A DNA stretch of 45,752 nucleotides from Deltaproteobacteria bacterium. GTDB lineage: Bacteria > Myxococcota_A > UBA796 > CAJQPC01. Within the stretch, counting starts at the first letter, position 1. Every line of letters begins with the position of its first letter. This document shows positions 1-8,327 of the stretch, in pieces. The notes under the pieces are model-generated. The model was not told the origin of the DNA. It ran no database searches and saw nothing but the letters and a program-made list of their open reading frames with translations. Location of the stretch: positions 1 to 45,752 of the forward strand of contig JADKFE010000067.1 in NCBI GenBank assembly GCA_016717595.1. The letters are read 5' to 3'. Both the position numbers and the translations under genes were made by a program.

Positions 1-2
1 TG

Positions 3-2384
3 GGGCTGTGGTTCACGCTCATCGTCGTGGGGCTCCTCGTGTCGATGGGGCCCTCTGTGAGTGATGGGGATCGTGCGCTCTTGCCCTTGCCGATGTCGCT
101 GCTCACGGATCTCCCCGCCGCCGAGCTGCTGCGATTCCCGGCGCGCCTGGGCTGGGTCACGCTCATCGGCCTCGGCGTGCTGGCGGCCAAGGTGGGCGAG
201 GCCTTAGAGGCCCGGGCGGGTCGCCGCGCCTGGCCGCTCTTCGCCTTCGCGCTGATCGACTGTGTTGGTTGGGGCGGGATGCCCTGGCGCCAGCGCGGCG
301 AGACGGCCCAGGCGCCCTCAGCGTACGCGGGTGAAGGCGCGGTCTTTGACCTCTACCCCGAGTCCCCCGACCCGACCGACGAGTGGAACCAGCGCCTCTC
401 GGCCTACGCCTGCTTTTACCAGTCCCGTCATGGCCGCCCCATCGCCGATGACTGTGTGGCGCCGAGCTGGTCTCAGAACCCCCGGTCGTCAAAACAAGCG
501 GCGTTGACCGAGGCGCTGCTCGCGGGCGGCGACGCCCAAGGGCTCTTGCGGAGCTGGCGATTTGAGGCCGTCGCCCTGCACCCCGACCTGTTCACCCCCG
601 GCGACAGCGCCCGCCTTCAGGCCGCGCTGCTCACCATCGACCCGTCCCCCGCCGAGAGCGTAGACGGCGGTGAGCACCTGCTCGTCTACGCGCTGCCGAC
701 GCACCCTCCACGCGCCATGAGCCCCGTCCGCCTCTCCCCCGTCTTCGGCCTCGCGTTGACGCTGAGCGTCGTGTTGACCTTCCCCTTGGCCCTGCACCTC
801 GACGATCACGCCCTGGACGGCGCGTACTGGGGGAACCAGGCGTGGTCTGTGCGGGTCGTCGCCGACGCCTTGTGGTCGGGGCAGCCGTTGACGTCTACGC
901 GGGAGGCGGGCTGGCCCGTCGCGCGGGAGGTTCGGCACCTGGGCTGGGTGGTCTTGCTCCTCGGGGCGTTGCTGCGCCCGCTCGGCGCGGCGTTTGTGCT
1001 GAATCTGAGCTTCCTCTTGGGCCCGGCGCTCACGGCGACGGCGATGGTGGCCTTCGCCCGCCGTCTGCTCCCCCAAGCCAGCTCCTTGGCCTTGACCCTC
1101 GCCGGGCTCACCTACGCCTTCTCGCCGCACTTTGTGGCGAACCTCGGGAACGCTGAGGCCGCCAAGGCGCAGACCTGGCTGGTGCCGCTCACCCTGCTCT
1201 GGGCGCTCAAGGCCGCGGAGCGCTGGCGTCATCTGCCCCTCGCCCTCGGCGTCGGCGCCGCGCTCACCTTCACCGAGCCCTATGGCCTGATGGTCACCCT
1301 GCTCGTGCTGCCCGTCGTCGCGTTGGGCGTGGGGCGTCGTGAAGACTGGCCCCGCTGGGGTGCCTTGGCCGTGGGCCTCGTGTTGATCGGCCTCGTCGGT
1401 CGGGCCTACTTCACGCCCCAGGGCCTTGAGCTCACGGATCAGATCTACCTCCCGTCGTCTCCAAAGGCCCTCGCCACCGAACACTTAGAGCTCCCCGCCT
1501 CCTCAGCGCCCCTTCTCTCGTTGCTCTTCCCCGACGCCGAGGCCGCGCCGTCCGGCACCCAGCACGGCGTTTACCTCACCTGGAGCCTGCTCTTGGCCGC
1601 GTTGTTCGGCGCTCGGCGTGGGGATCGTGTGGGGTGGACGGGCCTCGGCCTGCTTGTTGTCGGCGTGCTCGGCGCGCTCGGCCCGATCCTGTTCTGGAGC
1701 CGCGAGCGAAGCCTCGGGCTGTGGCTGCCGATGATGCTGGCCGAGCGCCTGCACCTGCCCATCGCGTCGGGCGGGATGTACTACAGACTGCTGCATGTGG
1801 CGCTGTTGGGCCTCGCCCTCTGCGTCGCCCGCCTGAGCTGGCGCCCGGGGGCAGCGGCGGTCTTCACGCTCTTTTTCACCCTTGAGCTGGCCCTGTCCAC
1901 CGCCGCGCCGCTGCCCCTGCCCACGGCTCCCCTGCCCTTCCCCAAGCTCGCCGAGGCCCTACGCGCCGATCTCCAGCCCGGCGCGGTGATGACGCTGCCC
2001 GGTTATCCCGAGGGCACGGCGAGCAAAGAGTGGTCGTTCCGCTTCGCCGCGCTGCACGGTCGGCCCACCACCGACCTGCCCCGGCGGCCGAGCGCGCCGT
2101 GGGAGTGGCCGCCCTTCACCCAAGGCCTCGATCGTTGCCTCAAGCGCCGCGCCCCCTGCGACGTCTCCCCCGATCTGCCCAGAGAGCTCGCCGCCCTTGG
2201 TGTGCGGGCGGTCACCCTACGCGAAGGCGACAACACACAGACCCTCCGCGCGGGCCTCACCCAGCGCCTCGGTCCGCCGAGCTGTGAGGAGGGGCTGTGT
2301 CTGTGGTGGTTAGACGCCGCGCCGCCCGAGACCGTCCCCAACAAGCCCCTGCTCCGGGGCCCTCAAAGGCCGCCTCAGCGCTGA
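3..2384 (+). CDS. GT-C-like polytopic membrane protein, two tandem modules, 5'-truncated
   Basis: The reading frame is open from base 3, so the true start lies left of the window; a GTG at 27 is only the first internal start. Residues 1-229 (counted from 27) look like the C-terminal end of one membrane glycosyltransferase-like protein: a few hydrophobic helices, then a soluble tail with a W..R..A...HGRPI pattern. From the ATG at 717 a second, complete module begins with many hydrophobic segments and ends in a soluble tail with the same W..R..A..HGRP pattern. The overall plan resembles the protein at 41357-43516. The fold is inferred as GT-C (dolichol-mannosyltransferase-like), probably envelope polysaccharide or lipid glycosylation; the substrate is unknown. 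The 3' end overlaps the convergent lipoprotein gene by 10 bp. See the finding on whether the two modules are truly fused. Confidence 0.7.
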   Translation, partial: GLWFTLIVVGLLVSMGPSVSDGDRALLPLPMSLLTDLPAAELLRFPARLGWVTLIGLGVLAAKVGEALEARAGRRAWPLFAFALIDCVGWGGMPWRQRGETAQAPSAYAGEGAVFDLYPESPDPTDEWNQRLSAYACFYQSRHGRPIADDCVAPSWSQNPRSSKQAALTEALLAGGDAQGLLRSWRFEAVALHPDLFTPGDSARLQAALLTIDPSPAESVDGGEHLLVYALPTHPPRAMSPVRLSPVFGLALTLSVVLTFPLALHLDDHALDGAYWGNQAWSVRVVADALWSGQPLTSTREAGWPVAREVRHLGWVVLLLGALLRPLGAAFVLNLSFLLGPALTATAMVAFARRLLPQASSLALTLAGLTYAFSPHFVANLGNAEAAKAQTWLVPLTLLWALKAAERWRHLPLALGVGAALTFTEPYGLMVTLLVLPVVALGVGRREDWPRWGALAVGLVLIGLVGRAYFTPQGLELTDQIYLPSSPKALATEHLELPASSAPLLSLLFPDAEAAPSGTQHGVYLTWSLLLAALFGARRGDRVGWTGLGLLVVGVLGALGPILFWSRERSLGLWLPMMLAERLHLPIASGGMYYRLLHVALLGLALCVARLSWRPGAAAVFTLFFTLELALSTAAPLPLPTAPLPFPKLAEALRADLQPGAVMTLPGYPEGTASKEWSFRFAALHGRPTTDLPRRPSAPWEWPPFTQGLDRCLKRRAPCDVSPDLPRELAALGVRAVTLREGDNTQTLRAGLTQRLGPPSCEEGLCLWWLDAAPPETVPNKPLLRGPQRPPQR

Positions 2385-4501
2385 AACGGTCGGATCTGCT
2401 TGACGATGAGCCGCCCGTCCTCGAGCACCTTCCACTCCGTGTCCCAGACGACGTCATGGCCCTCAGCCGGGCTGTGATCGAGGGGCATCACGTCGATGAT
2501 GTTGACCAAGGCCGCGCCCAGGGCCTCAAGCTGGGCGTCGGTGAGCACGACCTCCCCGGCCTCCACCTGAGACGAAGGCGACACCCGCTCAATCTTGGTC
2601 ACGACCCCACCCGACACGGTGAGGTAGACCTTCTCCGGCACGACCCCCGGCTCGGCGCTCACGACGTCCCAGGCGCCAAGCTGGGCGTTCACCAGCAGGC
2701 GATCGTCGGTGATGTCGTTGGGGTCGCCGGTGAAGGCGACGATGTTCGCCTGCTCGTTCTCGCTGCGGGTGTTGACCAGAACGGCCATCTCCGCCTGAAT
2801 GTGGTCAATCCCGTACCACTCCCGCTCCTCCCAGGCCTCGGTGGTCCACACCGAGGCGAAGACCTCCCCCAGCGCCTCGGACAAGCTGCGCTCTTTGTTT
2901 GTGTCGGAGTCACAGAGGCTCGGGCCCTTGGTGTCGGCGTCCCACTCGTCGGCGGCGCAGGCGCTCTCGGACTGGTAGAGCCCGGCGCCGGAGAACTCAA
3001 GGCCATCTTCAGCGTTTGAGCTCGACCGGAATCGCACCATGACCGTGTCACTTCCGAAGGTCTCGATGATCTGGGCGGTGAGGGCGTCGAGGAGCTCGGC
3101 GTCTTGGGGCGCGTCCTCCATGGCGTCTCGCAGGGCCTCCAAGCGCTCCCGACGCAGCGCGCCGTCGGTCAAGAAGTCGGGGTCGTTGTGCCAGGCCTCC
3201 AGAGTCTCGGCGAAGCTGTACTCGGCCTCGCCCAAGCCCAGGTCTACTGTCCAGGTGCCCGCCTGCAAGAAGCTGTGATAGGCCACAAACGGCGTCAAGA
3301 AGCCGTCGAGGGTGAGCGCGGGATCAACCCGCTGGGTGAGCACGGCGAGGTTTGTGCCCTTCGCGCCATAGGCCGTGAGCCCGGCGCGGCGCTCGTCCAC
3401 AGTGGCCGTCGGCAGCTCCCACAGCGGCATCAGGGCCGTCTGTGTGAGGTCTACGGCGGGGATCGTCACCGGGTCGGGGCGAAGCTCGGCCCAGAAGACC
3501 TCGGCCTCGGCCAGCGTCGCCGCCTGCACGCTCAGGCCGTCCTCCCCACACTCCAGGCGCGCGAGCTGGCCCTCCCAGGCCGCCAGCTCCGTGAGGGCGT
3601 CCTTCACGAAGCAGTTGGGGGTGCCCCGGGCGGCGCTGCGCACGTTGAGGTGAGACAGCTCCCCTTGGCGGCTGCCCGTCACCGCCCCGGCGATCACCCG
3701 CTCGATGTCAAACGGGGCCTCCTCCAGAATGAGCAGGTCCTGAAAGCCGAAGCTCGCCTCGGCCTCTGCGCGCTCAAGCTCGGCCAAGGTGAACAGACGC
3801 ACCGTCCCATAGCCCACGGCGACGGTGTAGGCCTCATAGCTCACCCCGTCCTCAACCCCCCGAATCGGGAACGCCGCGTCTGTCCACGAGACCACCTCCT
3901 CCCGCTGGTTGCCCGAGTTGGGCACAAACGTGAGCGGCCGGTCGGCCAAAAGCCGTGGATCAATCCGGGCGAGGAGGTCCGTGTACACCTTGAGGGCGTC
4001 ATCGTACTGAATCGTCGTCGTCGTGTCGGCGGGGTCGTCCCAGATGGTGAAGCCGAAGAAGCTGCCGCCTTTGGGATCGATGTACTCCGCGAGGTTCCCG
4101 GCGTAGTAGCTGCGCTCTTGAGGATCCACCACCAAGGCCATGTAGTCTAGGCGATCAAGCTCAGAGTAATACTCGGGGAAGACCTGGGTGAGCAGATCGT
4201 AGTGCAGATCCAGCGCGTTGACGTTCACGAACAGCGACGGAAGCGGCGCCTCGTCTGTGGCGCTCGCGAGGTATTTTGTGGCCCGCACCTGGTCCACGGC
4301 CCCCGCCGGGCGGGTGAGCGTGGTCCAGCCGTCCTCGGGGAGCTGGTGCGCGCAGTACAGCGTCCCGAGCTCTACGGCCTTCTCGGCGCAGGGGCCGTCG
4401 CCGAAGTCCATGTCTGGCAGGCCGCTGTCGTCCACAGGCGGGGCGTCTTTGCAGGCCAAGAGCCCGAGAGAGACGAGGAGGAGGGCGAGGCTATTTGACA
4501 C
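2375..4501 (-). CDS. Exported lipoprotein with PEP/pyruvate-dikinase-type domains
   Basis: The protein has 708 residues from a GTG at 4501, chosen because GAGG lies 7 bp upstream and the start gives a clean lipoprotein signal (hydrophobic run ending LLAC). A central segment near residue 284 reads G-E-L-S-H-L-N-V-R, the pattern of the phosphohistidine swivelling domain of glucan water dikinases and PEP-utilising enzymes. It is followed near residue 490 by V-R-F-R-S-S-S-N-A-E-D, matching the PPDK N-terminal (PEP/pyruvate-binding, ATP-binding) domain. The order, swivel then nucleotide domain, is that of glucan water dikinase rather than PEP synthase. Many Myxococcota carry lipoproteins of this kind with no known function. 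It is the last gene of the operon and overlaps the upstream MYXO-CTERM gene by 11 bp. An ATP-using fold outside the cytoplasm is unexpected. Confidence 0.75.
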   Translation of the reverse strand: MSNSLALLLVSLGLLACKDAPPVDDSGLPDMDFGDGPCAEKAVELGTLYCAHQLPEDGWTTLTRPAGAVDQVRATKYLASATDEAPLPSLFVNVNALDLHYDLLTQVFPEYYSELDRLDYMALVVDPQERSYYAGNLAEYIDPKGGSFFGFTIWDDPADTTTTIQYDDALKVYTDLLARIDPRLLADRPLTFVPNSGNQREEVVSWTDAAFPIRGVEDGVSYEAYTVAVGYGTVRLFTLAELERAEAEASFGFQDLLILEEAPFDIERVIAGAVTGSRQGELSHLNVRSAARGTPNCFVKDALTELAAWEGQLARLECGEDGLSVQAATLAEAEVFWAELRPDPVTIPAVDLTQTALMPLWELPTATVDERRAGLTAYGAKGTNLAVLTQRVDPALTLDGFLTPFVAYHSFLQAGTWTVDLGLGEAEYSFAETLEAWHNDPDFLTDGALRRERLEALRDAMEDAPQDAELLDALTAQIIETFGSDTVMVRFRSSSNAEDGLEFSGAGLYQSESACAADEWDADTKGPSLCDSDTNKERSLSEALGEVFASVWTTEAWEEREWYGIDHIQAEMAVLVNTRSENEQANIVAFTGDPNDITDDRLLVNAQLGAWDVVSAEPGVVPEKVYLTVSGGVVTKIERVSPSSQVEAGEVVLTDAQLEALGAALVNIIDVMPLDHSPAEGHDVVWDTEWKVLEDGRLIVKQIRPFQR

Positions 4502-5294
4502 AGTGACCTCGTTGTGATGCACGCCGCCGAAGCCCGAGCAGGGCGAGGGCCGCCGCGACGAGGCCCGGAGCGGCGGGGACGGCGCTGCAGCCTCGGCGCT
4601 CCACGGGGGCGCAGGCCTCGACGGGCTCGGTCTCGACGCCGCGACCGTCGATCTGGACCACCTCAAGGCACAGCTCCTCGGGCCGCTCCGTGATCGGCTC
4701 GACGCTCCCGAGCATCGTGTCGCCGCCTGAATTCTGCTGCCAGAGGTTCATGAAGCGGTACGGGCTGTCCTCATCCGACAAGATCCCAACCAATGAGAGA
4801 CCGTCAGGATCGGGGACCGGCGTCACGATGGCGTACCCGGTCAACACTCGTTCGCCGCTAATCCGACCTACCCACGGCTCCCAAATGGTGACGCTGGGCA
4901 CAGCGTCACCGAGGCCCTGCACGAGCCCCTCCCCTGTGGAGAAGCCGACCTCGGTGACCTCTCCCACCTCCTCCGGCGTGAGACGCAACACAAAGTCGGA
5001 GTTGGGGGCGAGGCCGCCCTCGGGTTGAATCACGATCAGCTCGCGCCACGGCTGGACAGAGACGATCTGCGGCTCAATGACCAAGCGCTCGCCGTCGGCG
5101 CCGAGCAGCTCAACGGAGAAGGACTCCGCGCCTTGGGACTCGCAAGGAAGGATGAGGGCCACGATGCGCGCGTCCGTCGGCACGTTCGTCTGCTCAACGT
5201 AAGGGAGGGTCAGCGCGACGGTCGGTGAATCGCAGGGGAGGAAGATCTGAGTCTCTGCGAGCGCCGAGGAGAGCGCGGTGAGCACAAACAGCAT
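4491..5294 (-). CDS. Secreted Ig-like MYXO-CTERM protein (paralog 1)
   Basis: 267 residues. The N-terminus is a short signal peptide ending A-L-A. The body carries a Big_5/SbsA-like Ig segment recognisable by T-N-V-P-T-D-A-R near the start, P-N-S-D-F-V-L-R and a G-F-S-T-G-E-G strand. The C-terminus has the MYXO-CTERM layout: G-C-S, a Pro/Ala-rich hydrophobic helix, then L-R-R-R. In this family the tail is processed by a myxosortase and the protein is displayed on the surface. GGAG lies 7 bp before the ATG. It is one of four neighbouring paralogs and is translationally linked to the dikinase-like lipoprotein. Ten residues follow the RRR, unusual for this tail type and apparently created by overlap with the next gene. 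The function is unknown. Confidence 0.8.
   Translation of the reverse strand: MLFVLTALSSALAETQIFLPCDSPTVALTLPYVEQTNVPTDARIVALILPCESQGAESFSVELLGADGERLVIEPQIVSVQPWRELIVIQPEGGLAPNSDFVLRLTPEEVGEVTEVGFSTGEGLVQGLGDAVPSVTIWEPWVGRISGERVLTGYAIVTPVPDPDGLSLVGILSDEDSPYRFMNLWQQNSGGDTMLGSVEPITERPEELCLEVVQIDGRGVETEPVEACAPVERRGCSAVPAAPGLVAAALALLGLRRRASQRGHCVK
4522..4686. repeat. Near-identical 3' cassette, copy A
   Basis: 165 bp covering the 3' end of paralog 1. It matches 5405-5567 with three substitutions and one 2-bp indel (bases 4579-4580 are absent from copy B). Similarity stops abruptly at 4686/5567, where the coding sequences diverge, which indicates recent recombination or gene conversion between the two tails. 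Confidence 0.9.
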
Positions 5295-5391
5295 GGCCAG
5301 CTCCTAAGAGTGAAGGCGAGTCACCAACATACCCGACTACGCCGGGGATTGACACCACCCGTCCGGCAAAGCCAACCTCGCGCAGCGCCCC

Positions 5392-6177
5392 TCACCGCCG
5401 CGCCCGCCGCCGAAGCCCGAGCAGGGCGAGGGCCGCCGCGACGAGGCCCGGAGCGGCGGGGGGCGCTGCAGCCTCGGCGCTCCACCGGGGCGCAGACCTC
5501 CACGGGCTCGGTCTCGACGCCGCGACCGTCGATCTGGACCACCTCAAGGCACAGCTCCTCGGGCCGCCTGCGGCGATCTGCCCGTCGCTCACCTCCACGA
5601 CCCCAGCGGCGTCCGGGGCGGCCGCCTCTGCGAAGTCGCCCAGCTCGGCGAGATAATCGCTCCCCGGGCGGACCCACCGAATCAGCGAGAGCCCATCTGG
5701 ATCAGGGGCCGCGATGACACGAACGGTCCCAGACACACGCCACTGGCCCCCCGAGCGTTGAGACCACGCCTCCTCCACGCTGAGGGCAGGCACGCCGTCG
5801 CCGAGGCCCGCCACCAGCCCTTCACCCGTCGTGAAGCCCACCTCGCTCATCTCCCAACCGTCGCTGGGCGTCACCCGGAGCACATAGTCCGTGTTGGCCT
5901 GGAGCCCCGCCTCAGGGGTGAGCGTGAGCAGGCTTGTAGCGGCCCGATCGGACAAGGTCTGCCGCTCGCTGATCAACACCTCACCATCGCTGGCCAACAG
6001 CTCGACCCAATAAGCCTCCGAGGCACCACAAGACCCGTCGAACAGCGCGACGAGGCGCGCGTCAATCGGCACGCCCGTCTGGCCGAGCGCGGGCCGGGTG
6101 TCGCCGACCACGATCGGGTCGCAGCGAATCATACGCTCCGCGTTCGCCGAGGAGAGCATGGTGAGCACAAACAGCAT
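5392..6177 (-). CDS. Secreted Ig-like protein (paralog 2) with a frame-scrambled C-terminus
   Basis: 261 residues with a signal peptide and the same Ig-like body as its neighbours (T-G-V-P-I-D-A-R, then G-F-T-T-G-E-G). Its first 18 coding bases and its ribosome site are identical to those of paralog 1. The 3' end (5405-5567) is almost identical to paralog 1, but between 5462 and about 5568 it is read in the wrong frame. This gives a basic Trp/Arg/Ser stretch in place of the conserved E-E-L-C-L-E-V-V segment. A 2-bp deletion at about 5461 restores the frame for the hydrophobic helix and R-R-R-A-R-R tail, but the invariant Cys of the MYXO-CTERM signal is lost. It may be secreted yet not sorted normally, or be decaying. 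Confidence 0.65.
   Translation of the reverse strand: MLFVLTMLSSANAERMIRCDPIVVGDTRPALGQTGVPIDARLVALFDGSCGASEAYWVELLASDGEVLISERQTLSDRAATSLLTLTPEAGLQANTDYVLRVTPSDGWEMSEVGFTTGEGLVAGLGDGVPALSVEEAWSQRSGGQWRVSGTVRVIAAPDPDGLSLIRWVRPGSDYLAELGDFAEAAAPDAAGVVEVSDGQIAAGGPRSCALRWSRSTVAASRPSPWRSAPRWSAEAAAPPAAPGLVAAALALLGLRRRARR
5405..5567. repeat. Near-identical 3' cassette, copy B
   Basis: 163 bp at the 3' end of paralog 2, matching 4522-4686. Relative to copy A it lacks two bases at about 5461. The cassette is read in the copy-A frame only to the left of that deletion. Confidence 0.9.
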
Positions 6178-6218
6178 GGCCAGCTCCTACGACGGAGTGA
6201 ACGTCTCCCGACCCCCAC

Positions 6219-6995
6219 TCACCGCCGCGCCCGCCGCCGAAGCCCCAAGAGCGCGAGGGCCGCCGCGAGGAGCCCCGGCGCGGCGGGCGCCGTGCTGCAG
6301 CCTTGGCGATCCACCTCTAAACAAGACTCCACCGCCTCGGACTCTAGGCCGAGCCCGTCGATCTGCACGGCGTCGAGGCACAGCTCTTTGGGTCTCCCGG
6401 AGACGGTCTGTGAGCCATAGAGCACGGCGACACCTTCGGCGTCCGGCGCCGCGACGCCCGCGAAGCCGTCTACACCCTCCTCTTCGCTCAGGATCCCCAC
6501 CAAGGAGAGCCCGTCGGGATCCGCCGCGGCGTCGATTCGGGCGCCCCAGGCCACCACCCACTCGCCGTCTATCTTGGTGGCAGAGGCGTACTCCAGCGCC
6601 AGGCTGGGCACCCCGGCGCCGAGGCCCACCACGAGGCCCTCGCCGGTGGTGAACGCCACCTCGCTCACCTCGCCGCCGTCCTCAGGCGTGACCCGCAGGA
6701 CGTGGTCTGTGTTGGGGCTGAGGCCGCCGTCGGGGGTGAGCACGAGCAGGCCGCTCATGTCGGGCACGGTGACGGTCTGCGTCTCGCTGGCCAGCACAGA
6801 GGCGTCCGCGCCCAGAAGCTCAACGAGGTAGGTGCCCGATCCCCCACAGTCACCATAAAGCACGGCGACGAGGCGGGCGTCGGTGGGCACGCCCGTCTGC
6901 CCGAGGGCGGGCCGGGTGTCGCTCACCATGAGCGGCGGGCACGGCGCGGCGATGGAGTACGCGAAGGCGGTTGAGAGCGCGAAGGCGATGAGCAT
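6219..6995 (-). CDS. Secreted Ig-like MYXO-CTERM protein (paralog 3)
   Basis: 258 residues: signal peptide (about 16 residues ending A-Y-S-I-A-A), an Ig-like body with T-G-V-P-T-D-A-R and F-T-T-G-E-G motifs, a D-P-D-G-L-S-L segment shared by all four paralogs, and a complete MYXO-CTERM tail (Q-G-C-S, hydrophobic helix, L-R-R-R-A-R-R). The DNA of its tail is clearly more diverged from paralogs 1 and 2 than those two are from each other. GGAG precedes the ATG, and the gene starts 15 bp after the stop of paralog 4. The role is unknown; surface display is inferred from the tail. Confidence 0.8.
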   Translation of the reverse strand: MLIAFALSTAFAYSIAAPCPPLMVSDTRPALGQTGVPTDARLVAVLYGDCGGSGTYLVELLGADASVLASETQTVTVPDMSGLLVLTPDGGLSPNTDHVLRVTPEDGGEVSEVAFTTGEGLVVGLGAGVPSLALEYASATKIDGEWVVAWGARIDAAADPDGLSLVGILSEEEGVDGFAGVAAPDAEGVAVLYGSQTVSGRPKELCLDAVQIDGLGLESEAVESCLEVDRQGCSTAPAAPGLLAAALALLGLRRRARR

Positions 6996-7010
6996 ACGAT
7001 CTCCAGACGA

Positions 7011-7823
7011 TCAGGCGACGCGGCGCCGACGAAGGGTGAGCAGCCCGATCAGGGCCAAGGCGGCGGAGCTGGGCGCGGCGGCGCCAGAACATCCCCAAGG
7101 AAGCTCACCTTTGGGCTCCTCGTACGTCTGAATCTCGACGCAGGACTCCGTGGGCAGGCTCCACTCGCCCGCGCCGTCCACCTGCACAAACTGCACGCAC
7201 AGCTCGGAGATCGGGTCGGTCGAGCCCAACCAGCCGTTGAAGTAGGCGTGATCGGCGTCGGGCACCGCGCCCGCCCAGATCGTCTCGTTGTCGGCGGGGT
7301 CCAGCGCGATCAGCAGAGAGAGGCCGTCTGGGTCTGCGGCGGCTTTTACCTCGGCGTTCCAGGTGACGGAGATCTCGGCGGCGCGGGGATCGTAGGTCTC
7401 CGCCGACATGCTCAGCACCTCGGGGCGCGCCTCACCGAGCCCCTGCACCGAGCCCTCGCCGGTGGTGAAGCTGATCTCGGTCAGCTCACCCCAGCCGTCG
7501 CTGGGCAGAATCCGCACCACATAGTCGGCGTTGGGCGCCAGCTCGTCGCTCGGCGTCATCACGAGCAGGGTGTTGATGTTGACGAAAGGAACCTCGACGC
7601 TCTCTACCAGCAGCTCAGCGCCAGCCTCGTCGAAGGTGTACAGACCCAGCGCATAGAAGCTGGGGCCGCCGCAGTCCCCCTCCAGGTCGATGACGATGCG
7701 CGCGTCCACGGGCACGTTGGTCGCGCCGAGGGCGGGCAGGGTTCGGGCGACATAGGCCGCCTCACAGGCGACGTCGCCGGCGGGCTCGGCTTGGGCGGAG
7801 AGGACGCTGAGGAGAAGGAGCAT
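7011..7823 (-). CDS. Secreted Ig-like MYXO-CTERM protein (paralog 4, first gene of operon)
   Basis: 270 residues from the ATG at 7823, chosen because GAGG lies 5 bp upstream and the protein then begins directly with a signal peptide (M-L-L-L-L-S-V-L-S-A-Q-A). It shares T-N-V-P-V-D-A-R, P-N-A-D-Y-V-V-R, F-T-T-G-E-G and D-P-D-G-L-S-L with the other three paralogs and ends with W-G-C-S, a hydrophobic helix and L-R-R-R-R. It is the most diverged of the four and heads the leftward operon that runs to the dikinase-like lipoprotein. Confidence 0.8.
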   Translation of the reverse strand: MLLLLSVLSAQAEPAGDVACEAAYVARTLPALGATNVPVDARIVIDLEGDCGGPSFYALGLYTFDEAGAELLVESVEVPFVNINTLLVMTPSDELAPNADYVVRILPSDGWGELTEISFTTGEGSVQGLGEARPEVLSMSAETYDPRAAEISVTWNAEVKAAADPDGLSLLIALDPADNETIWAGAVPDADHAYFNGWLGSTDPISELCVQFVQVDGAGEWSLPTESCVEIQTYEEPKGELPWGCSGAAAPSSAALALIGLLTLRRRRVA

Positions 7824-7924
7824 GTGGACCTCGGTGGATGATGAAGAGGGAGAGCGCTGAGCGTTGGCAAAGCAAGACGTGTGCCAAGCTCTCAGGTGCG
7901 CGCTGGGAGCGCTCAATCAACGAA

Positions 7925-7967
7925 TGTCGCGACACGCCTCGCCGCGGATCGCGACATCGCTGTCGCG
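7925..7967. repeat. Clustered TGTCGCG half-sites (palindrome plus hairpin)
   Basis: A perfect 10-bp palindrome (TGTCGCGACA, 7925-7934) is followed by an inverted repeat CGCGACA-tcgc-TGTCGCG (7950-7967). The elements lie between the small lipoprotein gene and the MYXO-CTERM operon. They could be an operator in front of the operon or a hairpin downstream of the lipoprotein gene; there is no T-tract. Confidence 0.45.
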
Positions 7968-7981
7968 CTGCCCACCTGGGC

Positions 7982-8254
7982 TCACCAGCCCTCCATCGTG
8001 CATTGCCCGGCCTCGCAGAGGATCTCCGTCGGCGCGACGCAGTCGTAGACGCAGGTCCCGACGTGGCCGGCCAGAAGCGCCTTGGCGTCGGACTCCTCGG
8101 CCTGGTTCACGAGGATGTAGCACCCGAAGGGGCACTCGCCGCCGATGTCTACGCAGTCGGCGGCCTCGTCGCAGTAGTTCATCTCATCGAGCTTGGACTG
8201 AATGCGGTCCTCCCGCACACCACAGGCGAGAAACATCGAGAAGAGCAGGATCAT
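7982..8254 (-). CDS. Small Cys-rich lipoprotein
   Basis: 90 residues. A very short signal ends at a lipobox (F-L-A-C, Cys11). The mature part contains spaced cysteines in the pattern C-D-E-A-A-D-C-V, C-P-F-G-C and two later pairs, suggesting a small disulfide-stabilised periplasmic or surface domain. GGAG precedes the ATG by about 8 bp. Similar short Cys-rich lipoproteins are common in Myxococcota and have no known function. It stands apart from the MYXO-CTERM operon by 158 bp of non-coding DNA. Confidence 0.7.
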   Translation of the reverse strand: MILLFSMFLACGVREDRIQSKLDEMNYCDEAADCVDIGGECPFGCYILVNQAEESDAKALLAGHVGTCVYDCVAPTEILCEAGQCTMEGW

Positions 8255-8327
8255 CGGGGACTCCAGGGGGCGGGTTGACGACCGGCGCGGTCACTCGCCG
8301 CCGCAGCAAAGGTTGTGCCAGAGGGTC

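Noticed and set aside
489..1484. 331-codon minus-strand frame over the GT-C gene
   Set aside because: The composition is Gln/Gly/Arg/His-rich as expected for an antisense of a membrane protein in high-GC DNA; no motif.
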